A stretch of DNA of 64,000 bases from DAOTZR01 sp034432595 (GTDB taxonomy: Bacteria; Chloroflexota; Anaerolineae; B4-G1; SLSP01): contig DAOUBT010000020.1 in assembly GCA_034432595.1 (NCBI GenBank), positions 27,200-91,199 on the forward strand, read 5' to 3'. The translations under genes and the position numbers were made by a program. Of the stretch, positions 35,939 through 44,502 are shown piece after piece. The notes beneath the pieces are model-generated. The model was not told where the DNA came from, ran no database searches, and worked only from the letters and a program-made list of their open reading frames with translations. Every line of letters begins with the position of its first letter. The stretch's first letter is position 1.

Positions 35939-37288
35939 ATGAGCGATTATTCTGATTTGATCCCTGCTCCGACGCCAGAACCGTCTCCCGCTCCCACCCC
36001 TGCGCCGCGCGCTTTCGATTGGCGGGATTGGCTGATGCCGGTGGTGGCGCTGGTGGCGATCGGCGTGCTGATTACCGTCGCGGCGTTGATCGTCCCGCGT
36101 TTGCGCCCGCAGCCCCACAGCGGGGACGGCTCGGCGCTTTTCCCCAAGCGGCTCACTTTCACGTCCCCCTTAGCGCCGCAGGCTTATACGCCGCTGCTGG
36201 CGGTGGAAGGGCAGGCACGTGTGCCGGCTATCCCGCGCGCGCTCGATGTGGCCGGTACGTCTTTTGTGGTGGTGCCGGTGCAGCCGGAATTGGGGCATTG
36301 GCCCGTGCCGGAGGATGCGCATCAGGCGGGGTGGCTGTACGGGACGCTGGTCAATTATGTGTTGGGTGCGCCTTATACGGAGGCGTCGGCTGCCCTGTTG
36401 CAGGGGCTTGATGCCTCGGCGGTGCTCACGTTAACGTTGGATAACGGGGTCGCGCTGACGTTCGGCTCGCCGCAGGTCGCCCTGCGCGCGCCGGAGGCCT
36501 CGCTTTGGGAGCAGCGGCAGCCGGGTCTGACGTTGGTGCTGCTCGGCGGGCCGGAAGGGGAGCAGCGCTGGGTGTTGCGCGCACCGTATCTCCCATCCAC
36601 GGGGGTGTTGGTGGGACAGACGCAGGCCGTGGGGGAGGCGTTGCTCACGGTGACGCGCGTCGAGCTGGTGGAGCGCAAGCCGGAGCGCTATCTGGTGGTG
36701 GATTATCAGCTCAGTCACAACGGGACGGAGGCGCTTGATCCGGCGCTCTTGACCCTGACGCTGGAGGATGGCAGCGGCGCGCGTTATCAGCCCGATGCGA
36801 CGTTTGTGGCGGAAGGGCATCCAGCCCCGCTGAGCGCGTCTGTGGCGCCGGGGATGGCGGTTGCGGGCAGCGCGAGTTATCGTTTGAACGGGGAGCCGGT
36901 GTTGCCGTTTGCCTGGGTGGTGCGCTGGGGCGGGGAGAGTGGCCCAACGGTGCGCTTCCCGCTGGGGTATGTGCCTCCTGTGCCTGCGCCGGCGCAGGCT
37001 GTGGTGAGCGTGAAACAGGCCTTGTACGAGCCGGAGCGAAACGCGCTGCGCATTTTGGGCACGGTGCGCAATGTCGGCGAGCAGACGTTGACGGTGAACG
37101 GCACGCTGATTCGTCTCACGTCGGAGCGCGGAGAGGCGACGCTGCGCTCCTTCTCCCCGCTGTTGCCGTGGAGTTTAGCGGCTAACGAGCAGGAGGAGTT
37201 CGAGGTGGTGTTCGACCGTCCCACCGGCGTGAACGAGGTCAGTTTTGAGATGCTGGGCTTTGAGTTCCAGATCAGCGGCTTGCCGTAG
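35939..37288 (+). CDS. Membrane-anchored protein with degenerate sortase-like domain
   Basis: A 449-residue protein: a Pro-rich cytoplasmic tail, one membrane helix (about 31-52), then an extracellular part. About 75-230 recalls class E sortases: a VVVPVQPELGHWPVPEDAHQ segment (beta start plus the 'VP-DD' turn), AGWLYGTLVNYVL, and LTLVLLGGPEGEQRWVLRA, where sortases have LTL-x-TC ... RWVVRA. The catalytic Cys position is Leu/Gly and the His is missing, so it should be inactive. The C-terminal ~200 residues are two beta-rich DUF4352-like modules. It is 11 bases after the PPC protein gene and ends in a clear terminator. Function unknown; binding of a wall ligand or peptide is possible. Confidence 0.7.
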   Translation: MSDYSDLIPAPTPEPSPAPTPAPRAFDWRDWLMPVVALVAIGVLITVAALIVPRLRPQPHSGDGSALFPKRLTFTSPLAPQAYTPLLAVEGQARVPAIPRALDVAGTSFVVVPVQPELGHWPVPEDAHQAGWLYGTLVNYVLGAPYTEASAALLQGLDASAVLTLTLDNGVALTFGSPQVALRAPEASLWEQRQPGLTLVLLGGPEGEQRWVLRAPYLPSTGVLVGQTQAVGEALLTVTRVELVERKPERYLVVDYQLSHNGTEALDPALLTLTLEDGSGARYQPDATFVAEGHPAPLSASVAPGMAVAGSASYRLNGEPVLPFAWVVRWGGESGPTVRFPLGYVPPVPAPAQAVVSVKQALYEPERNALRILGTVRNVGEQTLTVNGTLIRLTSERGEATLRSFSPLLPWSLAANEQEEFEVVFDRPTGVNEVSFEMLGFEFQISGLP

Positions 37289-37306
37289 GAGGTGAGGGTT
37301 ACGCAA

Positions 37307-37337
37307 CAGGGCCGACTTGTCTCGGCCCTGTTTTTTT
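37307..37337 (+). terminator. Rho-independent terminator of the surface-protein operon
   Basis: CAGGGCCGA (37307-37315) pairs with TCGGCCCTG (37322-37330), followed by seven T. Confidence 0.93.
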
Positions 37338-37345
37338 AGGGGATG

Positions 37346-38419
37346 CTAATCGCCCGAAGAAGGGGCTGGCACATCTACCACGCGCCCGGCTGCGGCGCGC
37401 GTCAGGCGGTCGCGGATGGCGAGGCCTAATCCTGCTTCGCCGAAATCGCGCGCCAGGATGACCTGCGCGCCGGCCTCGTCGAGCGCGCGCAGGGTGGCGA
37501 AGAGATGGCGCGCTACCTCTTCCAGGTCCGCGAGGGAGCCGGCAACGCCTGAGACGGCGGGCACGTCGCGCAGCGGGGCTACATCCTCCCGTGCGATGAG
37601 CAGGCCAACCCGCACCCCCTGCGCGTGAAGTCGTTGCGCCTCGCTGCGCAAAGCCTGATGCAGTGCGGCTTCCGGTCCGCGGTAGAGCGTGACCTGCGCG
37701 CGGGGCGCGTAATGCTGCAATAAGGTGCCCGGCGCGGCAGCACGTTCTCCTTCCGTGACGGGGCGTTGGAGAAGCTGTACCGGTCCCAGCACGGCTTCCA
37801 GGGCCTCGCGCGGGACGCCCCCCGGACGCAGCAGCAGGGGCGGGCTGGTCACCAGCGAGAGTACGGTGGATTCCACACCAACTTGTGTGGGACCGCCATC
37901 GAGGATGAGGTCAATGCGCCCGGCCAAATCGTGCCACACGTCACTGGCGCGGGTGGGACTGACGCGCCCGAAGCGGTTGGCGCTGGGTGCGGCAATGGGG
38001 ACACCTGCCGCGCGGATGAGCGCCTGGGCGACGGGGTGCGCGGGCACGCGCACGGCTACCGTCTCCCCGCCGGCGGTGACCTCATAGGGGACCTGGGGGT
38101 GACGGGGTAGCACGAGCGTCAGCGGACCGGGCCAGAAGCGCGCGGCCAGTTCCCACGCCACGGGCGGGATGTCACGCGCCACCAGCGGCAGGGCTTCGGC
38201 GCTGCACAGGTGGACGATGAGCGGGTCGTAAGCGGGACGTTCTTTGGCGGCGAAGATGCCGCGCACTGCCGCCGCGTCCTGGGCGTTGGCGCCGAGGCCG
38301 TACACCGTTTCAGTGGGGAAGGCCACCAATCCGCCACGGCGGATGATGTCCGCCGCGCGCGCGATCAGCTCCGCTGGCGGATGCTGAGGATCCAGGGTAA
38401 GCATTTCTGTCGTTTTCAT
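37346..38419 (-). CDS. Threonylcarbamoyl-AMP synthase, Sua5 type
   Basis: A 357-residue enzyme making threonylcarbamoyl-AMP for the t6A37 modification of tRNAs. The YrdC/Sua5 core (about 8-195) has GGLVAFPTETVYGLGANA, KERPAYDPLIVHL, WPGPLTLVLP, VPAHPVAQ and APSANRFGRVSPT; a linker with HYAPRAQVTL leads to the C-terminal Sua5 domain (about 225-345), making this the two-domain form rather than TsaC. ATG at 38419 is chosen: no ribosome site exists for either it or the in-frame ATG at 38431, and a -10 box ends eight bases upstream of 38419, again suggesting a leaderless mRNA. Confidence 0.93.
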   Translation of the reverse strand: MKTTEMLTLDPQHPPAELIARAADIIRRGGLVAFPTETVYGLGANAQDAAAVRGIFAAKERPAYDPLIVHLCSAEALPLVARDIPPVAWELAARFWPGPLTLVLPRHPQVPYEVTAGGETVAVRVPAHPVAQALIRAAGVPIAAPSANRFGRVSPTRASDVWHDLAGRIDLILDGGPTQVGVESTVLSLVTSPPLLLRPGGVPREALEAVLGPVQLLQRPVTEGERAAAPGTLLQHYAPRAQVTLYRGPEAALHQALRSEAQRLHAQGVRVGLLIAREDVAPLRDVPAVSGVAGSLADLEEVARHLFATLRALDEAGAQVILARDFGEAGLGLAIRDRLTRAAAGRVVDVPAPSSGD

Positions 38420-38426
38420 GGGGGGC

Positions 38427-38454
38427 ATCATACCAGAGGGTGGCGTTTTGGCAA
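38427..38454 (-). promoter_or_regulatory. Sua5-gene promoter, leaderless arrangement
   Basis: Minus strand: -35 TTGCCA (38454-38449), 16-base spacer, -10 TATGAT (38432-38427). The transcript would start at about 38420, next to the ATG at 38419. Confidence 0.6.
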
Positions 38455-38467
38455 CTCTGGGGGCAGA

Positions 38468-38575
38468 TTGCCAGCCGGAGGCTGGCGGTGTGCCAGCCAG
38501 AGGCTGGCGGTACAGGAGGGGTGTCAGGTTGCCAGCCGGAGGCTGGCGGTGTGCCAGCCAAAGGCTGGCGGTACA
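38468..38575. repeat. Two copies of a 47-bp repeat made of GCCAGCC palindromes
   Basis: Copies lie at 38468-38514 and 38529-38575 and differ by one base. Each holds two units of GCCAGCC-N2-3-GGCTGGC (with GGAG or AGAG/AAAG in the middle), so the block can form four small hairpins. Similar palindromes occur as dispersed intergenic repeats in other GC-rich bacteria. Confidence 0.9.
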
Positions 38576-38605
38576 ATGGGGGGAGATGGGGCTGGGGTAC
38601 GGAGT

Positions 38606-39367
38606 TTACCGATAGACCAGTCTGACTCCGCGCAGGCGCGCCACGATGTGCTCCAAAAGCCAGATGAGGGCGAAGAAGGGCAAATCGGCCAGGAGGGTGC
38701 TGCCACCCAAGAGGATAAGCCAGCGCACGCCGCGGCTGAGCAGCGCCCCAAGGCCGTTGAGCAGGGCGTCCTGATACCCCAGCAAAGCGATAAGTCCCAT
38801 CAACGCGGCGAGAACCACGCCCAACAATGGCCAGGCGTGAGCATCCGCGCGGCTGGGCATCAGGGTGTTGCTGATGGCGAACAGGATGTAGGCCCACAGG
38901 AAGGCGTCGCGCGCGCCGAGCGCTTCCTTCAAACCTTGCAAAGCCCCCAGCCAGTCGTTGGCCCCCAGCGCCGCCACGATTTGCGGCGTCTGGAAAATCC
39001 ACGCGCCCAACAGGATAACCGTCAGCCCGCCGATGAAAAACGGCGCCGCGCCGATGAGGCTGGCGCGCAGAAAATCCGTCTGTGCTACCGGTACAAAGCC
39101 CAATTGAATGCGCTTTCCCATCTTGCGCGGAAAGATGCCGATGCGCCCGATTTTCACCCCCACAAGGGTGGCCACCAGAGCGTGGCTCAATTCGTGCAGC
39201 GCTACCCCCGGCAGCAGCACGAGCGCGTACAGCCACAAGGCGATTTCTTCATCGTTGGCGAGCAGCAGCATCAGGCCTTGCAGATGGCGGTGCAACCAGC
39301 GATCTGCCAGCAGCAACAGGCCCAACACGACCAGCAATTCCAGCGTTAATAAGGCGACCTGTGTCAT
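38606..39367 (-). CDS. Membrane metalloprotease of the M50 (site-2 protease) type
   Basis: A 253-residue membrane protein with about six hydrophobic segments. The zinc motif is H58-E59-L-S-H62 (VALHELSHALVATLVG) at the end of a membrane helix, as in M50 proteases. The usual second NxxPxxxLDG motif is replaced by SNTLMPSRADAHAWP, where the Asp may serve as third ligand. Substrates are unknown; such enzymes cleave membrane-bound anti-sigma factors or other helices. The start is divergent from scpA with only 66 bases between, so both promoters lie close together. Confidence 0.78.
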   Translation of the reverse strand: MTQVALLTLELLVVLGLLLLADRWLHRHLQGLMLLLANDEEIALWLYALVLLPGVALHELSHALVATLVGVKIGRIGIFPRKMGKRIQLGFVPVAQTDFLRASLIGAAPFFIGGLTVILLGAWIFQTPQIVAALGANDWLGALQGLKEALGARDAFLWAYILFAISNTLMPSRADAHAWPLLGVVLAALMGLIALLGYQDALLNGLGALLSRGVRWLILLGGSTLLADLPFFALIWLLEHIVARLRGVRLVYR

Positions 39368-39399
39368 GCGTCCCTGCCTCGCGCCCGCAAAGGGGCACT

Positions 39400-39426
39400 T
39401 GACTAACCCTCAATATCGTTTATCCT
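39400..39426 (+). promoter_or_regulatory. scpA promoter, probably leaderless
   Basis: -35 TTGACT (39400-39405), 15-base spacer (one shorter than the others), -10 TATCCT (39421-39426). The GTG start codon follows after seven bases. Confidence 0.5.
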
Positions 39427-39433
39427 TCCCGCT

Positions 39434-40225
39434 GTGAGCGGAGTTTATCAAGTTCAGACCGAAGTATTTGCCGGCCCGTTAGACCTGTTGCTGCATCTCA
39501 TCGAGAAAGAGGAGCTGGATATTACCCAGCTCGCCCTGGCCCAGGTCACGGACCAGTTTTTGGCTTACCTTGAAGCCATGCGCGGCCACCTGGAGCTGGA
39601 GGAGGTGGCCGAATTTCTGGTCGTCGCGGCCCGGCTCATGCTCATCAAATCCCGCGCGTTGTTGCCGCAGCCGCCCCGCGCAGTGACCGCCGGTGAGACG
39701 ACACCGCCGGATGAGGATGAGCTGGTGCAGCAGTTGCGCGCCTATCGGCAATACAAAATCGCCGCGCAGGCCCTTCAGGAGCGCCTGGCAGCGGGATGGC
39801 GTACCTACATTCGGCTGATGCCGCTGGACATCCCTACCACCTACCGCCTGGATATGAGCGGGGTCACGGTGGCGCACCTGCGTCAGGCGGCGCAGCGCGT
39901 CCTCTACCCCAGCGAAGGACCGCGCCCGCAGCAGGCGTTGGTGCGGCCCAGGTTGACGATTGTGCAGCAGGTGCGGCTCATCCGCGAGCGCCTCATCCAG
40001 TGGCGGCGCGTCTCCTTTTCCCATCTGCTCAGTCCGCGCCCCACGCGCCTTGAGGCGGCGGTGACGCTTCACGCCCTGCTGGAACTCATCAAACAGAACG
40101 CGATTCAGGTACAGCAACCTCATCTGTTTGGGGACATCCTGGTTGAACCGCTGATTCCGCCGGAGCAGATTTCCGAGGCCATCCTTGCGCCAGAAGCCCC
40201 ATCCCCGCCCCGCACAGATCAATAA
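39434..40225 (+). CDS. scpA: Segregation and condensation protein A
   Basis: A 263-residue kleisin that bridges SMC dimers with ScpB in chromosome condensation. The N-terminal region YQVQTEVFAGPLDLLLHLIE and KEELDITQLALAQVTDQFL binds SMC and is highly typical; a central linker is followed by a C-terminal winged helix (about 190-250: RLEAAVTLHALLELIKQNAI). No scpB or smc lies in the window. GTG at 39434 lacks a ribosome site and sits seven bases after a -10 box. The 3' end overlaps the tail of the convergent VanZ gene by 137 bases. Confidence 0.93.
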   Translation: MSGVYQVQTEVFAGPLDLLLHLIEKEELDITQLALAQVTDQFLAYLEAMRGHLELEEVAEFLVVAARLMLIKSRALLPQPPRAVTAGETTPPDEDELVQQLRAYRQYKIAAQALQERLAAGWRTYIRLMPLDIPTTYRLDMSGVTVAHLRQAAQRVLYPSEGPRPQQALVRPRLTIVQQVRLIRERLIQWRRVSFSHLLSPRPTRLEAAVTLHALLELIKQNAIQVQQPHLFGDILVEPLIPPEQISEAILAPEAPSPPRTDQ

Positions 40226-40571
40226 TCCAATCGGCCATGCGCGCGTGGCGGCCCGGAACGTAGCCCTGATGCACCTCGTCGCTGAGAGCGTAGAGCGCCG
40301 CCAGCACCCAGGCCAACACCCAGGCCTGTCGGGGCGTCAGGCGCGTCGTGGTCAGACCGTGCAGGTAGGCGCGCGCCAGTAGCGCGTAGGCCATGGCGTG
40401 CATCCCCTTCTTGAGGAAGGTGTCCACGATGGCATCCGGCGCACCAGGAAGCGAGGGCTGTGCCGAAAAGACGAAAATGCCCACCATCATCGCGATGGCG
40501 GGAAGCCAGGCGCGCAGGCTTGACCTGCTTGCGTCGCCGTGGTAGAATGCGCTGCGTAATCTCGTGAACAT
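40089..40571 (-). CDS. VanZ-like family membrane protein
   Basis: A 160-residue membrane protein with four helices. Family features are FVFSAQPSLPG after helix 1, the KKGMHAMAYALLARAY helix and LSDEVHQGYVPGRHARMADWIID, which match the VanZ/phosphotransbutyrylase-like group. In enterococci VanZ lowers teicoplanin binding; most chromosomal homologues have unknown roles. The last ~45 residues, which overlap scpA on the other strand, are not family-like and may simply be read-through. The start at 40571 overlaps the promoter of the opposite fmdB gene. Confidence 0.82.
   Translation of the reverse strand: MFTRLRSAFYHGDASRSSLRAWLPAIAMMVGIFVFSAQPSLPGAPDAIVDTFLKKGMHAMAYALLARAYLHGLTTTRLTPRQAWVLAWVLAALYALSDEVHQGYVPGRHARMADWIIDLCGAGMGLLAQGWPRKSAPAESAVQPGCPQTDEVAVPESRSV
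40520..40548 (+). promoter_or_regulatory. Promoter of the FmdB-family gene
   Basis: -35 TTGACC (40520-40525), 17-base spacer, -10 TAGAAT (40543-40548). It lies within the beginning of the opposite-strand VanZ gene. Confidence 0.7.
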
Positions 40572-40582
40572 GGAGGCCTTCG

Positions 40583-40813
40583 ATGCCGATTTACGAGTAT
40601 GTATGTCAGGACTGTCGGGTGAAATTCGAGAAGCGTCGTGCCATTGCAGATGCCGATGCTCCTCTGGCCTGTCCGCATTGCGGTTCAGAAAACACCCGTC
40701 GCGCCCTGTCCCTTTTCTTTACCTCTGGAGGCAGTCGTGCGTCCAGCGTTAGCTCGTCGAATTCTGGTTGCTCGTCCTGCTCCAGCCATTCCTGCTCGAC
40801 GTGTGGCCATTGA
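40583..40813 (+). CDS. FmdB-family zinc-ribbon protein
   Basis: A 76-residue small protein. The zinc ribbon is MPIYEYVC8QDC11 ... C30PHC33, the FmdB/CxxC-SSSS regulatory family pattern. The C-terminal half is a Ser/Gly/Cys-rich tail ending in CSTCGH with further Cys residues that could bind metal. The family was named for a putative regulator of formamide genes, but most members have no known role. ATG at 40583 has ATGGAGG upstream. Confidence 0.88.
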   Translation: MPIYEYVCQDCRVKFEKRRAIADADAPLACPHCGSENTRRALSLFFTSGGSRASSVSSSNSGCSSCSSHSCSTCGH

Positions 40814-40816
40814 GCT

Positions 40817-41059
40817 TTACCCCCCGCCAAGTGGCGGAAAAAATCCAACTTCATCCCCTTCGCGCAGGCGATACACTTGCGCGCGGGCTTTGCCGTTGAC
40901 GTAAGCGACTTTAAGTTCCTGAGGGCGAATACCCAACTGCTGAGCCACATCAGCCACGGTACTGCCCTCCGGCACATCGAGCGGGAAAGGTTGACCGGGC
41001 GCATAGCCTTCCGGGGTGTATGTCTCTAACATGGCTTGCAATTTAACCAGGATGCGCAT
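40817..41059 (-). CDS. ThiS/MoaD-like sulfur-carrier protein
   Basis: An 80-residue beta-grasp protein. It has the MoaD/ThiS shape: LPEGSTV-like turn (VPEGSTVADVAQQLGI), VAYVNGKA, LREGDEVGFFPPLGGG and a C-terminal Gly-Gly-Gly. The terminal Gly pair is the site of adenylation and thiocarboxylation in molybdopterin, thiamine or other sulfur-transfer pathways. No activating enzyme is nearby, so the pathway cannot be told. It begins behind GAGGAGGACAAG and converges with the FmdB gene, three bases apart. Confidence 0.88.
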   Translation of the reverse strand: MRILVKLQAMLETYTPEGYAPGQPFPLDVPEGSTVADVAQQLGIRPQELKVAYVNGKARAQVYRLREGDEVGFFPPLGGG

Positions 41060-41136
41060 CTTGTCCTCCTCACCCTATGATGGGCCTCATCATAGCACAC
41101 TCTGAGGAAGGGACAAGGGTGTAGCAGGTGGCAGGT

Positions 41137-41868
41137 ATGGAAGAAAGCTTAATCCACATTCAAGAAAAATTAGGCTATACCTTCAAAGAGCCGGCGCTGC
41201 TGGTGCAGGCGCTAACCCATCCTTCCTACGCCCATGAACACGCGGAGGAAGGTGGTGCCGTGGTTCACAATCAGCGCCTGGAATTTCTGGGCGATGCGGT
41301 CCTCGATTTCCTGGTGGCGGCGTGGCTGTACCGCACCTTCCCTGACCTGGCCGAGGGCGTGCTGACGCGCCTGCGCGCCACTTTAGTTTGCACGGAGTCT
41401 CTGGCGAGCCTGGCGCAAACCCTGGGGGTGGGGATTGCGTTGCGTTTGGGCCACGGCGAGGAGGCAAACGGTGGGCGCGCGCGTCCTGCCAACCTCTGCG
41501 ACGCGATGGAAGCTCTGGTGGGTGCCCTGTACCTTGACGCCGGGTTGGAAATCGTCTGGGACTGTTTGGGCGGTTGGTTTGAGAGCGAGGTGCAGCGCAT
41601 CCTCCGCGACGAGGCCTATGTGGACGCCAAATCGCGCTATCAGGAATGGGCGCAGGCCGAAAAGGGCATCACGCCCGTGTATCGCATTGTCGCTGCGGAG
41701 GGGCCAGATCACGCCAAAGCCTTTACCGCGCAGGTCATGTTAGGGGATCAGGTTACCGGCCAGGGAACGGGACGCAGTAAGCGCGCCGCCGAACAGGCCG
41801 CGGCGTTGGATGCGCTCCAGCGCCTGAAAGCCGTTACCGCACAGGAGTCTTCTCATGATGCGCTTTGA
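41137..41868 (+). CDS. rnc: Ribonuclease III
   Basis: A 243-residue double-strand-specific RNase that processes rRNA precursors and regulatory RNAs. The signature is HNQRLEFLGDAVLDFL with the catalytic Glu/Asp residues; a second acidic pair is in LCDAMEALVGALYLDAG; the C-terminal ~70 residues are the dsRNA-binding domain (DAKSRYQEWAQAEKG ... GRSKRAAEQAAALDAL). ATG at 41137 has AGGTGG upstream at good spacing, so an in-frame GTG at 41128 is not used. Its 3' end overlaps the clpC start by 14 bases. Confidence 0.94.
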   Translation: MEESLIHIQEKLGYTFKEPALLVQALTHPSYAHEHAEEGGAVVHNQRLEFLGDAVLDFLVAAWLYRTFPDLAEGVLTRLRATLVCTESLASLAQTLGVGIALRLGHGEEANGGRARPANLCDAMEALVGALYLDAGLEIVWDCLGGWFESEVQRILRDEAYVDAKSRYQEWAQAEKGITPVYRIVAAEGPDHAKAFTAQVMLGDQVTGQGTGRSKRAAEQAAALDALQRLKAVTAQESSHDAL

Positions 41869-44344
41869 TCGTTTCACCGAACGCGCGCAAGAAGTCGCGC
41901 AACAGGCCATTCAAATCATGACCGACTACGGTCATTCACAGGTGGATGCCGAGCATCTCTTGCTGGCACTTTTGCGGCAGGACGAAGGGCCCGTGTTGGA
42001 CATCCTTAATGCGTTGGACGTGTCGCGCCTGGAATTGGATGAGCAGGTGGATCAGCTCCTCCGTCAGGCGGCGCGTCCCGCCGTTTACAGCGCGCGTGGT
42101 CCGCAGCAGGTCTTTATCACGCCGCGCGCGCGTCATGTCTTGGAGCTGGCGGAAGCGAAAGCCAATCAGCTTAAAGACCCCAAAATCTCTGTGGAGCACC
42201 TCCTGCTGGGCATCGTCGAAGATGCGACGAGCCATGCCGGCACGCCTCTCAGTTCCCTGCTGCAGTCCTACAACCTGACGCCACAGCGCGTCGAGGATGC
42301 GCTGCGGATGACGCGAAGCGGAATGCGTGCGAGCAGCAGTTCGCAGACCGAAAGTGCCCTGCGTTTCCTGGAGCGCTACGGGCGCGACTTGACGCAACTG
42401 GCGCGCGAGCATCGCCTTGACCCCGTGGTGGGACGTGATGCCGAAATTCAGCGTGTCATCCAAATCCTGGTGCGGCGCACCAAAAACAATCCCGTTCTCA
42501 TCGGTGAACCCGGTGTGGGGAAGACCGCCATCGTCGAAGGCCTGGCGCAGAAAATCGTCGCTAACGACGTGCCGGAGATTCTCAAGGGGAAGCGCGTGTT
42601 TTTGCTGGATATGGGCGCGCTGGTGGCGGGGACGCGCTTCCGCGGGGAGTTTGAGGAGCGCCTCAAGATGGTCATCAGTGAAGTGCAGCGCGCGCGAGGG
42701 GAAATCATCCTCTTCATTGATGAGCTGCACACGGTGGTGGGTGCGGGAAACGCGCCCGGCGCGCTCGATGCTTCCAACATGATTAAGCCTGCCCTGGCGC
42801 GCGGTGAATTGCAGTGCATCGGCGCCACCACGTTGGATGAGTATCGGCAGTACATCGAGAAGGATGGCGCGCTGGAGCGGCGGTTTGCCCCCGTTTACGT
42901 TGAGGAACCCTCGGTCGAGGATACCATCAAGATGCTGCAGGGTCTGCGCGAACGCTACGAGGCGCATCATCAGGTCGTCATCAGTGATGAAGCCCTGGTT
43001 GCTGCGGCGCACTACTCACAGCGTTACGTTACCGACCGTCACTTGCCGGATAAAGCGATTGATTTGATTGACGAAGCGGCGGCCCGTCTGCGGGTAGCGC
43101 TCTACACCCTCCCGCCCGATCTCAAGCGTATGGAGAGCGAAATCAAGCGTCTGCAGACCGAGCAAGAAGAAGCCGGGGCGCGCGAGGATTTTCAGCGCGC
43201 GGCGGAACTCAAAGCGCAGCGGCTGCGCCTGGAGCAGATTTTTGAAAAGAAACGCGAGGAGTGGCTGCGCTCGCATCAGTTGGATGAAAAGGTTGAAGCG
43301 CGCGATATTGCCGAGGTCGTCTCGGCCTGGACCGGGATTCCGGTCACGCAGGTGATGCAGACCGAAGCGGAGAAGCTCTTACACATTGAAGATGCCCTGC
43401 GTCAGCGCGTCATCGGGCAGGACGAAGCCATCAACGCCTTAGGGGATGCGATTCGTCGGGCGCGCGCCGGCCTGAAAGACCCGCGCCGTCCCATCGGCAG
43501 TTTCCTCTTTTTGGGCGCTTCGGGCGTGGGCAAAACCGAGCTGGCCAAAGCTTTGGCCGCCTTCATGTTCGACGACGAAGAAGCGCTCCTGCGCATTGAC
43601 ATGAGCGAGTACCGCGAAGGGCATACCGTCTCCCGTCTTTTCGGTGCGCCGCCGGGCTATGTGGGGTACGATCAGGGCGGGCAGCTCACCGAGGCGGTAC
43701 GGCGGCGGCCTTATCAGGTCGTATTGTTCGACGAAATCGAAAAAGCGCACAGTGACGTATGGAACGCGCTCTTGCAAATCCTGGATGACGGTCGTCTGAC
43801 GGATGGACAGGGGCATGTTGTGAACTTCCGCAACACCATCATCATCATGACCTCGAACGTGGGCACCCAATATGCACGGCGGGGCGGTCCGTTGGGCTTT
43901 GCGCGCGTTTTGGAGGATCGGGAAGCGGAAGAGAGCCGCCAACGCATCCTGGACGAACTCAAAACGACCTTCCGCCCGGAGTTTCTCAACCGTGTGGATG
44001 AAATCATCATTTTCCGCAATCTGACCCTGGAGGACATGGAGCGGATTGTGGATTTGCAGTTGGGCGAGGTGCAAGAGTTGCTCAAGGAGTATCAAATTGA
44101 GGTGACACTCAGTCCGGCGGCGCGGCGCTGGTTAGCAGAACAGGGGTATGATCCGCTCTTTGGCGCGCGTCCCCTGCGCCGTGCCTTGCAGCGCCATCTC
44201 GAAAGCCCGCTCAGCGTGGAACTGTTGCGCGGCACGCTCGCACCGGGCACCCGGTTGTGGGTGGATGTGGCGGAGGGGAAACTGGTCTTCCTCCCGCGCA
44301 CAGAACCCTCTGACGTTGCCCCGGAAGGAACTCAAGATAAATGA
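41855..44344 (+). CDS. clpC: ClpC-type AAA+ unfoldase of the Clp protease
   Basis: An 829-residue class I Hsp100. The N-domain repeat pair occupies about 1-145 (FTERAQEVAQQAIQ, VDAEHLLLALL). AAA1 has Walker A GEPGVGKT (near 213) and IDELHTVVGAG; a short middle domain (REDFQRAAELKAQRLRLEQI) matches ClpC rather than the long coiled coil of ClpB. AAA2 has GASGVGKT (near 555) and VVLFDEIEKAH. It unfolds proteins for ClpP. Two adjacent ATGs follow AGGAGTCTTCTC; the first is used. The 14-base overlap with rnc indicates translational coupling. The C-terminus is short, and an obvious ClpP-binding loop was not verified. Confidence 0.93.
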   Translation: MMRFDRFTERAQEVAQQAIQIMTDYGHSQVDAEHLLLALLRQDEGPVLDILNALDVSRLELDEQVDQLLRQAARPAVYSARGPQQVFITPRARHVLELAEAKANQLKDPKISVEHLLLGIVEDATSHAGTPLSSLLQSYNLTPQRVEDALRMTRSGMRASSSSQTESALRFLERYGRDLTQLAREHRLDPVVGRDAEIQRVIQILVRRTKNNPVLIGEPGVGKTAIVEGLAQKIVANDVPEILKGKRVFLLDMGALVAGTRFRGEFEERLKMVISEVQRARGEIILFIDELHTVVGAGNAPGALDASNMIKPALARGELQCIGATTLDEYRQYIEKDGALERRFAPVYVEEPSVEDTIKMLQGLRERYEAHHQVVISDEALVAAAHYSQRYVTDRHLPDKAIDLIDEAAARLRVALYTLPPDLKRMESEIKRLQTEQEEAGAREDFQRAAELKAQRLRLEQIFEKKREEWLRSHQLDEKVEARDIAEVVSAWTGIPVTQVMQTEAEKLLHIEDALRQRVIGQDEAINALGDAIRRARAGLKDPRRPIGSFLFLGASGVGKTELAKALAAFMFDDEEALLRIDMSEYREGHTVSRLFGAPPGYVGYDQGGQLTEAVRRRPYQVVLFDEIEKAHSDVWNALLQILDDGRLTDGQGHVVNFRNTIIIMTSNVGTQYARRGGPLGFARVLEDREAEESRQRILDELKTTFRPEFLNRVDEIIIFRNLTLEDMERIVDLQLGEVQELLKEYQIEVTLSPAARRWLAEQGYDPLFGARPLRRALQRHLESPLSVELLRGTLAPGTRLWVDVAEGKLVFLPRTEPSDVAPEGTQDK

Positions 44345-44370
44345 CGTATCTTTTGGGGAAAAGTGTTGGT

Positions 44371-44398
44371 TTGTCACCTTGGGCGGTAGTGTTATAAT
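44371..44398 (+). promoter_or_regulatory. Promoter of the BMP/nucleoside importer operon
   Basis: -35 TTGTCA (44371-44376), 16-base spacer, -10 TATAAT (44393-44398). The leader to the lipoprotein start is about 98 bases and contains an extra AGGAGG at about 44419 besides the one before the ATG. Confidence 0.78.
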
Positions 44399-44502
44399 GA
44401 GATTTAACGATTTGGAAAGGAGGTGGTCGCTGGGAACGATAGCCATGCAAGAGTACCACACCCATTTTCAAATCACATTTTACACTTTACAGGAGGAGTA
44501 TC

